From Segetibacter sp. (GTDB taxonomy: Bacteria > Bacteroidota > Bacteroidia > Chitinophagales > Chitinophagaceae), in NCBI GenBank assembly GCA_028288485.1, contig JAQBNO010000154.1, positions 1 through 64,000 on the forward strand: DNA of 64,000 bases, read 5' to 3'. The translations under genes were made by a program, and so were the position numbers. This document shows positions 9,095 to 18,296 of this stretch, piece after piece (within the stretch, counting starts at the first letter, position 1; each line of letters starts with the position of its first letter). The notes under the pieces are model-generated. The model was not told the origin of the DNA, made no database searches, and was given only the letters and a program-made list of their open reading frames with translations.

Positions 9095-10597
9095 ATGGCA
9101 ACTAACCCCACTTCTGGCAGCAATGATGCTGTTTTATCAAGATTTTTTGGTGAAGGCTTAACCTTCGATGATGTGTTACTTGTACCCGGCTACAGCCAGG
9201 TTTTACCACGCGATGTAGATATTTCAAGTCGTCTTACTCAAAGTTTACAGTTAAAAATTCCTATGCTTTCGGCAGCTATGGATACCGTTACCGAAGCCAC
9301 GCTGGCCATCGCACTGGCCCGTGAAGGTGGTATTGGCATTCTTCACAAAAATATGAGTATCGAGCAGCAGGCCGAACAGGTACGTAAGGTCAAGCGTAGT
9401 GAAAGTGCCATGATCATCGATCCCATTACTTTAACCGTAGATTCTACTATCGGCGACGCGTATCGACTGATGCGGGAGAATAAGATTGGCGGAATTCCCA
9501 TTGTTGAAAATACAAATAGATTAGTCGGCATTCTAACCAACCGCGACCTGCGTTTCGAAAACAATATGCAGCGAAAGGTAAGTGAATTGATGACAAAAGA
9601 TAACCTGGTGGTCGCCCCTGAAGGAACCGACCTGAAACAGGCCGAAGTCATTCTTCGCCAGCATAAAGTGGAAAAATTACCGGTCGTAAACAAAGATGGA
9701 AAATTGGTTGGACTAATAACTTTCAGGGATATATTACAATTAAGAAACTTCCCTAATGCCGGCAAAGATAATTTTGGACGGCTGATGGTTGGCGCCGCAT
9801 TAGGCATTACAAAAGATATGCTCGATCGTGCGGCTGCTTTACAACATCTATCCGTAGACGTGGTAACCCTTGATAGTGCACATGGTCATAGTAAAGGTGT
9901 AATAGATGCTTTAAAAAGTTTGAAAAGTAATTTTAAAGACTTACAGGTTATAGCCGGAAACGTTGGAACCGCTGAAGGTGCAAAAGCGCTTGCCGATGCA
10001 GGTGCCGATGCCGTGAAGGTAGGTATAGGTCCTGGATCTATTTGTACAACGCGTATTGTTGCAGGTATCGGCGTTCCTCAACTAACGGCGGTTATGGAAG
10101 CTGCACATGCGTTGAAAGGTACAAACGTAAGCCTGATCGCCGACGGAGGTATCAGGTATACCGGCGATATGGTAAAAGCTTTGGCAGCCGGAGCAAATGC
10201 CGTAATGATGGGAAGCATTTTTGCCGGAACCGAAGAAAGTCCAGGTGAAACGATCATCTACGAGGGAAGAAAGTTTAAGGAATACCGTGGAATGGGCTCG
10301 TTAGGTGCCATGGTAGAAGGAAGCGGCGACCGCTATTTCCAGGACGTAGAATCAGATATCAAGAAGTTCGTACCCGAAGGCATTGAAGGCCGCATTGCCT
10401 ATAAAGGGCACGTAAACGAAGTAGTTTACCAGTTTACCGGTGGACTTCGTGCAGGCATGGGATATTGCGGCGCTAAAACAATAGCTGAGCTACAACAAGC
10501 GCAGTTTGTAAGAATTTCAAATGCGGGAATGCGGGAAAGTCATGTTCACGATGTGGTGATAACCAAAGAAGCGCCGAACTACAGCAGGGGTCAATAA
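9095..10597 (+). CDS. guaB: IMP dehydrogenase
   Basis: A 500-residue enzyme that oxidises IMP to XMP with NAD, the first committed step of GMP synthesis. The N-terminus [18 protein letters not shown] is characteristic. Two CBS domains interrupt the barrel (about residues 95-210). The catalytic loop [11 protein letters not shown] holds the active-site cysteine, and the flap and C-terminal motifs ([17 protein letters not shown]) are intact. The track starts at a TTG at 9089, but the ATG at 9095 is the better choice, because the -7 promoter box ends at 9091. No cotranscribed neighbour is evident; the next gene is convergent. Confidence 0.97.
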   Translation: MATNPTSGSNDAVLSRFFGEGLTFDDVLLVPGYSQVLPRDVDISSRLTQSLQLKIPMLSAAMDTVTEATLAIALAREGGIGILHKNMSIEQQAEQVRKVKRSESAMIIDPITLTVDSTIGDAYRLMRENKIGGIPIVENTNRLVGILTNRDLRFENNMQRKVSELMTKDNLVVAPEGTDLKQAEVILRQHKVEKLPVVNKDGKLVGLITFRDILQLRNFPNAGKDNFGRLMVGAALGITKDMLDRAAALQHLSVDVVTLDSAHGHSKGVIDALKSLKSNFKDLQVIAGNVGTAEGAKALADAGADAVKVGIGPGSICTTRIVAGIGVPQLTAVMEAAHALKGTNVSLIADGGIRYTGDMVKALAAGANAVMMGSIFAGTEESPGETIIYEGRKFKEYRGMGSLGAMVEGSGDRYFQDVESDIKKFVPEGIEGRIAYKGHVNEVVYQFTGGLRAGMGYCGAKTIAELQQAQFVRISNAGMRESHVHDVVITKEAPNYSRGQ

Positions 10598-10640
10598 GCT
10601 GTTGACAGTTGAGGGATGGCAGTTGACGGAAGTTGTCCTT
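10598..10640. repeat. Short GTTGAC word array after guaB
   Basis: GTTGACAGTTGAGGGATGGC is followed by AGTTGACGGAAGTTG directly after the guaB stop codon. Similar words follow dnaJ at 22505-22536, which suggests the same class of degenerate array. Confidence 0.4.
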
Positions 10641-10700
10641 TGAATGATCTCACTGCCAAAATGTAGATTTTTTTGTTACCAGCAATAGTCCTTTTTTCAA

Positions 10701-10724
10701 CATCGTTGTGTCACTCACTTGTAC
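10701..10724 (-). repeat. Dispersed element, left arm of a convergent pair
   Basis: CATCGTTGTGTCACTCACTT then GTAC, the exact complement of the short-form consensus. Its partner at 10739-10762 is inverted, with 14 nt between them, so the two could form a hairpin. Confidence 0.85.
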
Positions 10725-10738
10725 AGGTTTGCTTACTT

Positions 10739-10762
10739 GTACAGGTGAGTAACATAGCGATC
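10739..10762 (+). repeat. Dispersed element, right arm of a convergent pair
   Basis: GTACAGGTGAGTAACATAGC then GATC is a diverged copy facing the perfect copy at 10701-10724. The pair lies between the convergent guaB and small acidic protein genes. Confidence 0.7.
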
Positions 10763-10823
10763 AGACATTCTCCGGATGAAAAAATGAATCGCAAAACAGC
10801 CGCTCTAATGTTATAAGCGGCTA

Positions 10824-11021
10824 TTAGATATTCTTTCTTTCTTCTGCTTCCTCTTTGGTTTCGTCAGTGTCAAAAGTTTTTTCGAAGGTTTGCATTAAGG
10901 AAGACAGTGGCCCTTCCATATGTTCCTGTGGATCGGTAGTTTTTAATGTCTCAGCATCTGGTTTGACTGCAGCATCTTGGTTGCTGTCTTGTTTATTTTG
11001 TTCTGGTTGTTCTGTTGCCAT
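10824..11021 (-). CDS. Small acidic hypothetical protein
   Basis: A 65-residue hydrophilic protein, rich in Gln, Asp, Glu and Lys (MATEQPEQNKQDSNQDAAVK at the start). It has no signal peptide, membrane segment or recognised domain. The centre (PLSSLMQTFEKTFDT) could form a short amphipathic helix and the rest looks disordered. It has a proper ATG, ends cleanly, and is convergent with guaB. I do not recognise the family; composition suggests a real but uncharacterised small protein. Confidence 0.55.
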   Translation of the reverse strand: MATEQPEQNKQDSNQDAAVKPDAETLKTTDPQEHMEGPLSSLMQTFEKTFDTDETKEEAEERKNI

Positions 11022-11199
11022 TGTGACTGATTTTAGAAGTCAAAGATACAATTACATTTCCCGTCCGCTATTGTTCAGTAAGAGTTGCCATAAATCCATT
11101 TATTACTTCTTGCAAAAGCACATCAATCACGCGTTTTACCAAAGCATGGGCAGAGGGAGTGGCAATTGAGAGAAGATAGTTATTTCCTCCAAAAAAACC

Positions 11200-12654
11200 C
11201 TATTCTTCATCCAAACCTGACATATCCCCGTCAGTTAATTCGGGCAATATATTTTTCACCTGTTCATCTGTTAAAGTATCTACTCCTTTAAGGCGTTTTT
11301 GTATGGCTCTTGTTCTTACGCCGGCAACATTTTCCAGTTGATCTAATCCTGTTTGAATATTCTTTTGCGCTTTTTCTAACATGCCACTAAAGTTTCCAAA
11401 CTCTGTTTTTACGGCGCTGAGTAATTGCCATACTTCGCCGCTGCGCTTTTCAATGGCGAGCGTACGAAAGCCCATTTGTAAACTGCTTAAAAAGGCGGAG
11501 AGGGTAGTGGGGCCGGCAATATTTATTTTGCATTCTGTACGTATGCTTTCGAACAATCCGGGAGTGCGTAACACTTCGGCATAAAGACTTTCAAAAGGCA
11601 AAAACAAAATAGCGAAGTCGGTAGTGTTTGGTGGATCAATGTAACGGGCGCAAATATCAGATGCACATTTTTTTATGCCTCTCACAAAAGCTTTGCGGCT
11701 TTCTTCAATCTGAACTAAGTCACCTGCATCATATGATTGCATCAGCCATTCAAAATCTTCTTTGGGAAATTTTGAATCTATAGGCAACCACAATGTTTTG
11801 TCTTTGTTACCCGGCAGTTTAACAGCAAACTCTACAACTGCATTGCTGCCTTCTTTTGTTTTTACATTCTTTGCGTATTGATCGGGTGTTAGCGTTTGTT
11901 CAAGCAGGTTTTCGAGTTGGTACTCACCAAGTACGCCTCTCGATTTTACGTTGCTGAGTACACGTTTGAGATCCCCTACACCCGTTGCCAGTTGCTGCAT
12001 GTCGCCCAGACCTTTATGTACTGCTTCGAGTCTTTCACTTACAAGTTTGAATGATTCTCCAAGCCTTGCTTCCAATGTTTGCTGAAGTTTTTCGTCAACA
12101 GTCACCCGCATCTGTTCCAGCTTTAATTCGTTGCCTTGCTGCATGTCGCCGATCTTTGTTTCAAGCGTTTGGCGCATGTTGTCGAGTCGGTTGCCGGTTT
12201 CGTTATTTTGTTCACTTTGCTTGTTTAAGAGCGCATAAAAACTGTCTTTTTGTAAGGCATTAAACTCCTGTATCGATAAAGCCAGATCCTTTTTAAAAGT
12301 ATCAAGAGACTGTCTTATTTCTATACGGGTTTCTTTTGAATTGGTTGTATTCGCTTCACTGAATGCAGTGAGTTTATGATCTATGGTATTGGTAAGATGG
12401 TTCAGTTTCTCTTCAAACGAAGATAGTGATGAGGATAGTTCTTTTCGTGCATATGCAGCCTGGTCGAAAGTCTCTTTGCGGTTTCCTGCAATCTCTGTTT
12501 TAACAGCTGCTTCTATCCGGCCGAGTTCTTGGTATAGTGTTTCTAATTTGTAAGAAATATCAACTGTTTTATTAAGTGTTGCCCTATAGCTTAAAACAAT
12601 ATTGACAACGAGTAACAGGGCAATTACAGCAAGCAGAATATAAACAGGAAGCAT
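11200..12654 (-). CDS. RmuC-family DNA recombination protein
   Basis: A 484-residue protein with an N-terminal membrane helix (VYILLAVIALLLVVNIVLS), a long coiled coil from about residue 30 to 215 and a C-terminal RmuC domain. Recognisable RmuC stretches are LGEYQLENLLEQTLTPDQY, LPIDSKFPKEDFEWLM and FAILFLPFESLYAEVL. The family resembles restriction-endonuclease-fold proteins and limits DNA rearrangement at inverted repeats in E. coli. The membrane helix plus coiled coil layout is standard. The gene is monocistronic, with non-coding sequence on both sides. Confidence 0.92.
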   Translation of the reverse strand: MLPVYILLAVIALLLVVNIVLSYRATLNKTVDISYKLETLYQELGRIEAAVKTEIAGNRKETFDQAAYARKELSSSLSSFEEKLNHLTNTIDHKLTAFSEANTTNSKETRIEIRQSLDTFKKDLALSIQEFNALQKDSFYALLNKQSEQNNETGNRLDNMRQTLETKIGDMQQGNELKLEQMRVTVDEKLQQTLEARLGESFKLVSERLEAVHKGLGDMQQLATGVGDLKRVLSNVKSRGVLGEYQLENLLEQTLTPDQYAKNVKTKEGSNAVVEFAVKLPGNKDKTLWLPIDSKFPKEDFEWLMQSYDAGDLVQIEESRKAFVRGIKKCASDICARYIDPPNTTDFAILFLPFESLYAEVLRTPGLFESIRTECKINIAGPTTLSAFLSSLQMGFRTLAIEKRSGEVWQLLSAVKTEFGNFSGMLEKAQKNIQTGLDQLENVAGVRTRAIQKRLKGVDTLTDEQVKNILPELTDGDMSGLDEE

Positions 12655-12781
12655 AGGATGAATTGAGATTATTCATTACAAATAATGGAAAGGATAAAAA
12701 TACTTTAAAGCATCTACACTGCTAAAGGTATTAGCTGCAGGAATTGCCAGAAACAATTGAACGTTGAAGAAATGATACCAT

Positions 12782-12806
12782 AGTACAAGAGTGCGACGCA
12801 AGAAAG
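12782..12806 (+). repeat. Dispersed intergenic element, short subfamily copy
   Basis: AGTACAAGAGTGCGACGCAA then GAAAG. This is the GCGACGCAA variant of the core. Confidence 0.75.
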
Positions 12807-12979
12807 TTTAATAGCAGCAATACCGCCCGGACCAACAGAAGCGCTACTATTTTTTCGGTCTGTCACCTGAAAAGCATTTTACACTTTAATAAAGTATGGC
12901 GGTTTGCAGGAGCGTCGAATTAAAATTTCTGTCGATAAGTAGTTCTTCACTCAGACCACCCCATTATTTACAAAAAAAA

Positions 12980-13010
12980 TTTGGTTGCTAGTTTTTGCTG
13001 AATATATTTG
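12980..13010 (+). promoter_or_regulatory. Promoter of the TonB-dependent receptor
   Basis: TTTG at 12980-12983, 19 nt spacer, TATATTTG at 13003-13010. Both boxes match the Bacteroidota primary sigma consensus exactly. Transcription would start near 13015, just ahead of the dyad at 13019. Confidence 0.8.
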
Positions 13011-13018
13011 CACTAAAT

Positions 13019-13051
13019 CTACTAATCCTATCAAGTTGGTAGGAATAGTAG
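13019..13051. promoter_or_regulatory. 33-bp imperfect palindrome, likely operator
   Basis: CTACTAATCCTATCAA and TTGGTAGGAATAGTAG form 16-nt arms around a single central G with two mismatches (14 of 16 paired). The dyad begins about 9 nt after the -7 box and so overlaps the expected start of transcription. That position fits a repressor operator, although a 5' mRNA hairpin is also possible. The regulator is not identifiable from this window. Confidence 0.6.
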
Positions 13052-13172
13052 GGAAAGGAATATTATATGCAAAAGATCTCGTTTTTTTTCTTGTGCCATG
13101 CCCCTTCAACAACCACCTGTTGTATTTGTAGCTAAATGCAACCAGATTTCTATTTCACCTTATACAATTATT

Positions 13173-15770
13173 ATGAAAATTAATTTTTCCCTTTTTAAAG
13201 AATACTACAAAAAGAAGCAAAGAATTACGGGCTTTTTTATTTTTTTATTTTTAACCTCTTCTATACATGCAGCCTTTTCGCAGGGTGTACCATTCACCGG
13301 GCGAATAGTTAACGATCATAACCAGGGCGTTCCTTCTGCTTCCGTATCAATAAAATCAACTTCTGCCGGAACAGTTACTGATTCAACGGGTCGTTTTTCC
13401 CTTACAGTTTCTCAAAAATTTCCCTTTACGTTAATTATAAGTTCTGTAGGTTTTGAGCGCCACGAACTGACAGTAAGAAATAGTAACGTGAATAATGTAT
13501 TAATACAGTTGCAGTCAGTTTACCAGAGGGATACGGTTATTATCACTTCCCGTCGCAGGAGGGAGGTACTCCAGGACGTTCCTATCCCTATCTCAGTGAT
13601 AACAGGTGCTCTTGTGGAAGACGCCGGTGCTTTCAACGTAAATCGACTGAAAGAGTTAGTGCCATCGGTTCAACTCTATTCCTCCAATCCCCGGAATACT
13701 TCGCTAAACATCCGCGGACAAGGCTCTACTTTTGGACTTACAAATGACGGCATTGAGCCGGGTGTTGGTTTTTATGTAGACGGCGTTTATTATGCCCGTC
13801 CCGCTGCAACAACACTCGACTTTATAGATGTAGAGCGAATTGAAGTGCTGCGTGGCCCGCAGGGTACATTATTTGGTAAGAACACCACCGCAGGCGCTTT
13901 TAGTATAACCACACGTAAACCATCGTTTAAACCAGGGGCTAATTTTGAAGTAAGCTACGGCAACTACGGATATATCCAGGCTAAGGCTTCACTTACTGGT
14001 GGATTAAGTAAAAAATTGGCGGGAAGATTATCTTTTTCGGGCACACAACGCGACGGGGTTATTGAGAACGTTGCCACCTTGAAGAACGTAAATGATATCA
14101 ATAACCAGGGCGTGCGTGGCCAGTTGTTGTTTACACCTACCGATAAAATAGACATCACACTTGCAGGAGATGCAACACAGCAGAATCCCGACGGCTATGC
14201 GCAGGTGTTTGCTGGTGTTGTACCTACTTTACGTGCACCCTATCGCCAGTTTGAGCAGATCATTTCAAGTCTTAATTATACACTGCCAAGCCGTAACCCC
14301 TTCGACCGCAAGATTGATCATAATACAGCGTGGCGGTCCGGCAATAAGCTGGGAGGTATATCACTGAATGCCGATGTTAAAGCTGGCAAGGGTACATTTA
14401 CTTCTACCACCGCCTGGCGCTACTGGTATTGGGATCCTTCCAATGACAGGGATTTTACCGGCTTACCGGTACTGAGCAAATCACAGGCTACTTCCAGACA
14501 CAAGCAATTGTCGCAGGAATTACGCTATGCAGGAGAATTTACTTCGCGACTGAGTGGGGTGATCGGCCTTTATTATATCGGCCAACAACTGAATTCAGAC
14601 CCTGTTCAAATAGAAGAATCGGGGTCGGCTCAATGGCGGTTTTCCCAAAGTACGAACAGCGCCAAATGGAATACACCCGGCTTGTTCGAAGGGTACGGTA
14701 CTAAAACAACTTCAGAGCTTATTAGCCATAGTGCTTCTGCATTCGCACAGTTGGACTGGGCTGTCACTGACCGTTTTCACGTCTTGGGTGGATTGCGTTA
14801 CAACTACGACAGGAAAAAAGTGGACTTCAGCCGGTTAACTTACGGCGGCATGCAAACCGCGGATGCTGATCTGATCGCTCTTAGGAAGCTTGTTTATACT
14901 GACCAGGTGTTCAATACCAATACCGATAATAAGAACCTTTCGGGTTTATTGACCTTGAATTTCAAAGCTTCCAAACAAGTTAATACGTATGCCACTTATT
15001 CTACAGCTTACAAGTCTGTAGGTCTTAACCTCGGTGGGCTGCCTACCAACAGTAATGGTGTAATGCTGGAGCTTGCTACCATAAAGCCTGAATATGTGCA
15101 GCACTTTGAAGTTGGCGTAAAAACCACGCCGGCCATAGGAACAACTCTAAACTTATCATTATACAATACCAACATTAAAGATTACCAGACACAGGTGCAA
15201 ACGGCTGAAGTAGGCGTAAACCGCGGCTACCTTGCCAATGCTGAAAAGGCACGAATCCGTGGGGTCGAATTTGACGGAAATACCAGACTGAATAGGCACT
15301 TTTCGCTATACGGTGGTGTTGCTTACACCGATGGTAAATACATTTCCTTTAAAAATGCACCTGTGCCGTTAGAAGAAACCGGCGCGCCGTCAGCGTTTAA
15401 AGATATTTCAGGGGGCGACCTTCCCGGTATATCCAAATGGACAGTTTCACTAGGTAGTGAGTTTAGTACACCAGCCAATTTTATGGGAAAGGTTGGAAAG
15501 TTCTTCGTAGCCGCCGACGGGTATTATCGTTCAGGTTTTTCGTCCAGCGCGTCTCCTTCCAAGTATCTGAATATTGATGGTTATGTGTTGGTTAATGGCA
15601 GGTTCGGCTACCGTGTTTCAAGTGGCTTGTCAGCGTTTATCTGGGGACGTAATTTGCTCGGCAGAAATTATTTTGAACAATTATTACCTGCCGCAGGAAA
15701 TGCCGGACATTATGCAGCGGTACTTGGAGACCCAAGAACCTATGGTATTACGTTACGTTTCTCTTTATAA
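13173..15770 (+). CDS. TonB-dependent outer membrane receptor
   Basis: An 865-residue outer membrane transporter. A signal peptide ends at IHAAFSQ. A carboxypeptidase-regulatory-like domain (GRIVNDHNQGVPSASVSIKS) occupies roughly residues 35-115. The plug domain follows (DVPIPISVITGALVEDAGAF, then DVERIEVLRGPQGTLFGKN), and a 22-strand barrel ends in TYGITLRFSL, with a terminal aromatic-containing strand. It is a FecA/CirA-style receptor and not SusC-like, and no SusD gene follows. The track start at 13098 would add a 25-residue hydrophilic leader before the signal peptide, so the ATG at 13173 is preferred. A strong promoter and a dyad operator lie upstream, pointing to nutrient-controlled expression. 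The ligand (siderophore, sulfonate, vitamin or other) cannot be told from sequence. Confidence 0.92.
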   Translation: MKINFSLFKEYYKKKQRITGFFIFLFLTSSIHAAFSQGVPFTGRIVNDHNQGVPSASVSIKSTSAGTVTDSTGRFSLTVSQKFPFTLIISSVGFERHELTVRNSNVNNVLIQLQSVYQRDTVIITSRRRREVLQDVPIPISVITGALVEDAGAFNVNRLKELVPSVQLYSSNPRNTSLNIRGQGSTFGLTNDGIEPGVGFYVDGVYYARPAATTLDFIDVERIEVLRGPQGTLFGKNTTAGAFSITTRKPSFKPGANFEVSYGNYGYIQAKASLTGGLSKKLAGRLSFSGTQRDGVIENVATLKNVNDINNQGVRGQLLFTPTDKIDITLAGDATQQNPDGYAQVFAGVVPTLRAPYRQFEQIISSLNYTLPSRNPFDRKIDHNTAWRSGNKLGGISLNADVKAGKGTFTSTTAWRYWYWDPSNDRDFTGLPVLSKSQATSRHKQLSQELRYAGEFTSRLSGVIGLYYIGQQLNSDPVQIEESGSAQWRFSQSTNSAKWNTPGLFEGYGTKTTSELISHSASAFAQLDWAVTDRFHVLGGLRYNYDRKKVDFSRLTYGGMQTADADLIALRKLVYTDQVFNTNTDNKNLSGLLTLNFKASKQVNTYATYSTAYKSVGLNLGGLPTNSNGVMLELATIKPEYVQHFEVGVKTTPAIGTTLNLSLYNTNIKDYQTQVQTAEVGVNRGYLANAEKARIRGVEFDGNTRLNRHFSLYGGVAYTDGKYISFKNAPVPLEETGAPSAFKDISGGDLPGISKWTVSLGSEFSTPANFMGKVGKFFVAADGYYRSGFSSSASPSKYLNIDGYVLVNGRFGYRVSSGLSAFIWGRNLLGRNYFEQLLPAAGNAGHYAAVLGDPRTYGITLRFSL

Positions 15771-15974
15771 AACTCGTAATGGCTGAACAACCTATGGAAA
15801 TAAAAAAGCTGACTTTCTATTTTTTTCTTTTTGATACGGGCGTCAGTACCAACGGGCAGCATCGTTGCGACGCTCCGTTCAACATTTTTTACTAATAGAT
15901 AAAGCAAAGTGTAATTCATTTAGCAGTTGTTGGCAGAGAAGGCCAACAACTGTTTTAATAACCTTCTTTTATAT
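15771..15974. other. Intergenic region before tRNA-Cys
   Basis: Contains a partial copy of the stem-loop repeat subfamily at 15860-15883 and no gene. Confidence 0.5.
15860..15883 (+). repeat. Partial stem-loop subfamily repeat
   Basis: CATCGTTGCGACGCTCCGTT then CAAC matches the first 24 nt of the copies at 28107 and 56999. The rest of the element is missing. Confidence 0.6.
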
Positions 15975-16045
15975 AGTTACGTGGCCGAGAGGACAGGCAG
16001 GGGTCTGCAAAACCTTTCACGGTGGTTCGAATCCACCCGTAGCGT
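15975..16045 (+). tRNA. tRNA-Cys (GCA)
   Basis: A 71-nt cloverleaf can be drawn. The D stem is GCC/GGC, the anticodon stem GGGGT/ACCTT has two G-T pairs around loop CTGCAAA with anticodon GCA, and the T arm GGTGG-TTCGAAT-CCACC is perfect. The discriminator base is T, as expected for tRNA-Cys. CCA is not encoded (CCG follows). The acceptor stem AGTTACG/CGTAGCG pairs at six positions but leaves A1 opposite G72, which is unusual. A T-run follows at about 16049. Confidence 0.9.
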
Positions 16046-16075
16046 CCGTTTTTTTCTTCAGCAATCATGAGGGCA

Positions 16076-16107
16076 TAGAGCAATGCGAAAGCATTGCTCT
16101 ATTTTAA
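16076..16107 (+). terminator. Rho-independent terminator
   Basis: TAGAGCAATGC, loop GAAA, GCATTGCTCTA form an 11-bp perfect stem followed by TTTT. It lies about 30 nt after tRNA-Cys and probably ends that transcript. Confidence 0.85.
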
Positions 16108-16340
16108 ACGTGCATTTTGCCTTGTCGGTAGTTTGAAGCCGAAGATCCACACGATTGTGCTGATGAAGCCATCGCAACGTGCCGCGGCAGTTTCGACGGG
16201 AAACTATGTTGCCCAACAGGCTAAAGCTGGTATAAAAAAAGAGATTTAAAGGATTTTCACATTTTGAAATTCCACCTGCCTCAATTGAGCTGTCAAGACA
16301 AGACCTTCAAAAAGAATGTAACTCAACAAACAAACACTGT

Positions 16341-17087
16341 ATGAACAAAAGAGTTTTTACACTAATGATCCTGGTTTTTTCTGCTGGAGCCGCTTTTTCC
16401 CAGCCGACTAAAAGTACGGTTGATGTGCAGCAAACCTGGCTGGGTTACTTCAACCAGGCACGGTTAACCCACAAGTTTGGCTTATGGGGTGATTTTCACT
16501 TGCGCACCAGGGAAGATTTTGTCGATAATTTTTCGCAATCAATTGCAAGAGTTGGGCTTACTTATTATGCGAACGACGTAACCAAACTAACCGCAGGTTA
16601 TGCATACGTAACCCATTACCCGGCAGAAGGGCATACGAAAGTTTCACAAATCGAACACCGTCCGTGGCAGCAGGTACAATGGCATAACCGGTATGCAAAA
16701 ACGCGCATGATGCAATGGATCAGGTTGGAGGAGAGGTATCGGCAGAAGATTTTAAATGACTCTACTATGGGTAACGGTTATAATTTCAATTTTAAACTTC
16801 GTTACAACCTGTTCTACGAAATTCCTTTCAGCCCGAAGCCGACTAACAAGTGGTCGTTCGTTATAAATGATGAAGTGCATATAAATTTCGGAAAACAGGT
16901 TGTGTACAACTATTTCGATCAAAACAGGTTTTTCCTGGGTTTTAAATTTAATACGAGTCAGCATGACAACCTGCAGTTAGGTTATATGAACCTTTTTCAA
17001 CAATTAGCGGCCGGAAATAAATACAGGAATAACCACGTTATTCGATTATTTTATTTTCAGAACCTCGATTTGCGGAAGAGAAAATAA
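16341..17087 (+). CDS. DUF2490 domain-containing outer membrane-like protein
   Basis: A 248-residue protein with a signal peptide (through GAAFSQ) and an all-beta body. The motifs QQTWLGYFNQARL, WGDFHLRTREDF and HRPWQQVQWHNRY are typical of DUF2490, a family predicted to form small outer membrane barrels. The C-terminus alternates aromatic and polar residues and ends FYFQNLDLRKRK. No enzymatic function is known for the family. It precedes the PorP/SprF gene by about 170 bp on the same strand, but cotranscription is uncertain. Confidence 0.8.
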   Translation: MNKRVFTLMILVFSAGAAFSQPTKSTVDVQQTWLGYFNQARLTHKFGLWGDFHLRTREDFVDNFSQSIARVGLTYYANDVTKLTAGYAYVTHYPAEGHTKVSQIEHRPWQQVQWHNRYAKTRMMQWIRLEERYRQKILNDSTMGNGYNFNFKLRYNLFYEIPFSPKPTNKWSFVINDEVHINFGKQVVYNYFDQNRFFLGFKFNTSQHDNLQLGYMNLFQQLAAGNKYRNNHVIRLFYFQNLDLRKRK

Positions 17088-17255
17088 CAGCGGTAAATAA
17101 AAGCAGAGAGCTTTCAATCGAGATCATCCATTTCGAAATCCAACCAATGTTTTTCTTCATATTTCAATAGAATGACAATTTAAACCAGGAAGTAATAAAA
17201 TCAGCTCAATAAAACGGGGAAGTTTGCGTTATAGGAGGTATCCAATATCCGTGTA

Positions 17256-18296
17256 ATGTCAAACTTTTACAAAACCCTATTGTTAACCTTTATTCTCGGA
17301 ATTTTCCAGGCCGGGGATATTCATGCACAGGACGTGCATTTCTCACAGTTTTTTGAGGCCCCTCTATTGCGGAATCCGTCCCTTTCCGGACTATTTAACG
17401 GAGACATCCGTGTCCAGGGAGTTTATCGAAACCAGTGGGCAAGTGTTACAGTCCCTTATAAAACCGGATCATTCAATGTTCAGTACAAGAGCCCCATTGG
17501 TCATGCCGACGATTTTGTTACCACCGGTTTGCAGGTGGTGTACGACAAGGCCGGTTCAACTAATTTAACTACCACCAATTTTCTTCCTGCATTAAACTAT
17601 CATAAATCACTCGGGTCAGATAAAAGTACCTACTTGTCGTTAGGATTTATGGGTGGAATTATACAACGGCGGCTCGATCGCACAAAAATGACCACCAATA
17701 ACCAATATGGTCCAGATGGGTATAATCCTGCCTTAGCCGATGGAGAAACTTTTGTAAATTCTAATTATTCATACCTGGATGGCAGCGTTGGTATGACATT
17801 TAATTCGGCGATGAGCGCCGACAGACCTAATGATAATTATTTTATAGGGGTAGCATATCACCATTTTAACAGGCCGACAAATAGTTTTTACCAAAGACCG
17901 GATGTGGAGTTGAATCCAAAATGGGTTTATTCTGCTGGAATTCGGTTCTCGGTTAGTGAGGCTGCTTACTTAACGTTGCAGGCCGACCATGTGACGCAAG
18001 GGGCTGCAAAAGAAATAATAGGCGGGGCATTATATTCGGTAAAATTGGGTAATAGCTACGAAGCACCTGATTACACTTTACATTTCGGTGCTCTCCTGCG
18101 CTGGCAGGACGCGATTATACCGGTGATGAAACTCGATTATAATCCCTTTTCTATATCACTTAGTTATGACGTTAACGTAAGCGAGCTTAAAACTGCAAGC
18201 CAGGGACAAGGTGGAGCGGAATTGTCAGTAACTTATTCCGGTTTTTTTGACCGCGATAATAGTTCGAAAAATGCAATCAAGTGCCCAACATTTTAG
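17256..18296 (+). CDS. PorP/SprF family type IX secretion membrane protein
   Basis: A 346-residue outer membrane beta-barrel protein. The signal peptide ends at IHAQ, and the conserved N-terminus DVHFSQFFEAPLLRNPSLSG with VYRNQWASVTVPY marks the PorP/SprF family. Members of this family partner with type B (CHU_C) cargo and are needed for its surface attachment in gliding bacteroidetes. The only visible type B cargo here is the PKD protein at 3280-5916, which is not adjacent. AGGAGG lies 23-28 nt upstream of the ATG. The C-terminus has a serine-rich tail. Confidence 0.92.
   Translation: MSNFYKTLLLTFILGIFQAGDIHAQDVHFSQFFEAPLLRNPSLSGLFNGDIRVQGVYRNQWASVTVPYKTGSFNVQYKSPIGHADDFVTTGLQVVYDKAGSTNLTTTNFLPALNYHKSLGSDKSTYLSLGFMGGIIQRRLDRTKMTTNNQYGPDGYNPALADGETFVNSNYSYLDGSVGMTFNSAMSADRPNDNYFIGVAYHHFNRPTNSFYQRPDVELNPKWVYSAGIRFSVSEAAYLTLQADHVTQGAAKEIIGGALYSVKLGNSYEAPDYTLHFGALLRWQDAIIPVMKLDYNPFSISLSYDVNVSELKTASQGQGGAELSVTYSGFFDRDNSSKNAIKCPTF

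Larger units (their letters stand above)
12655..13172. other. Intergenic region upstream of the TonB-dependent receptor
   Basis: Holds a dispersed-element copy (12782-12806), a textbook promoter (12980-13010), a 33-bp dyad (13019-13051) and about 120 nt of leader before the receptor ATG. No other gene is seen. Confidence 0.6.
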
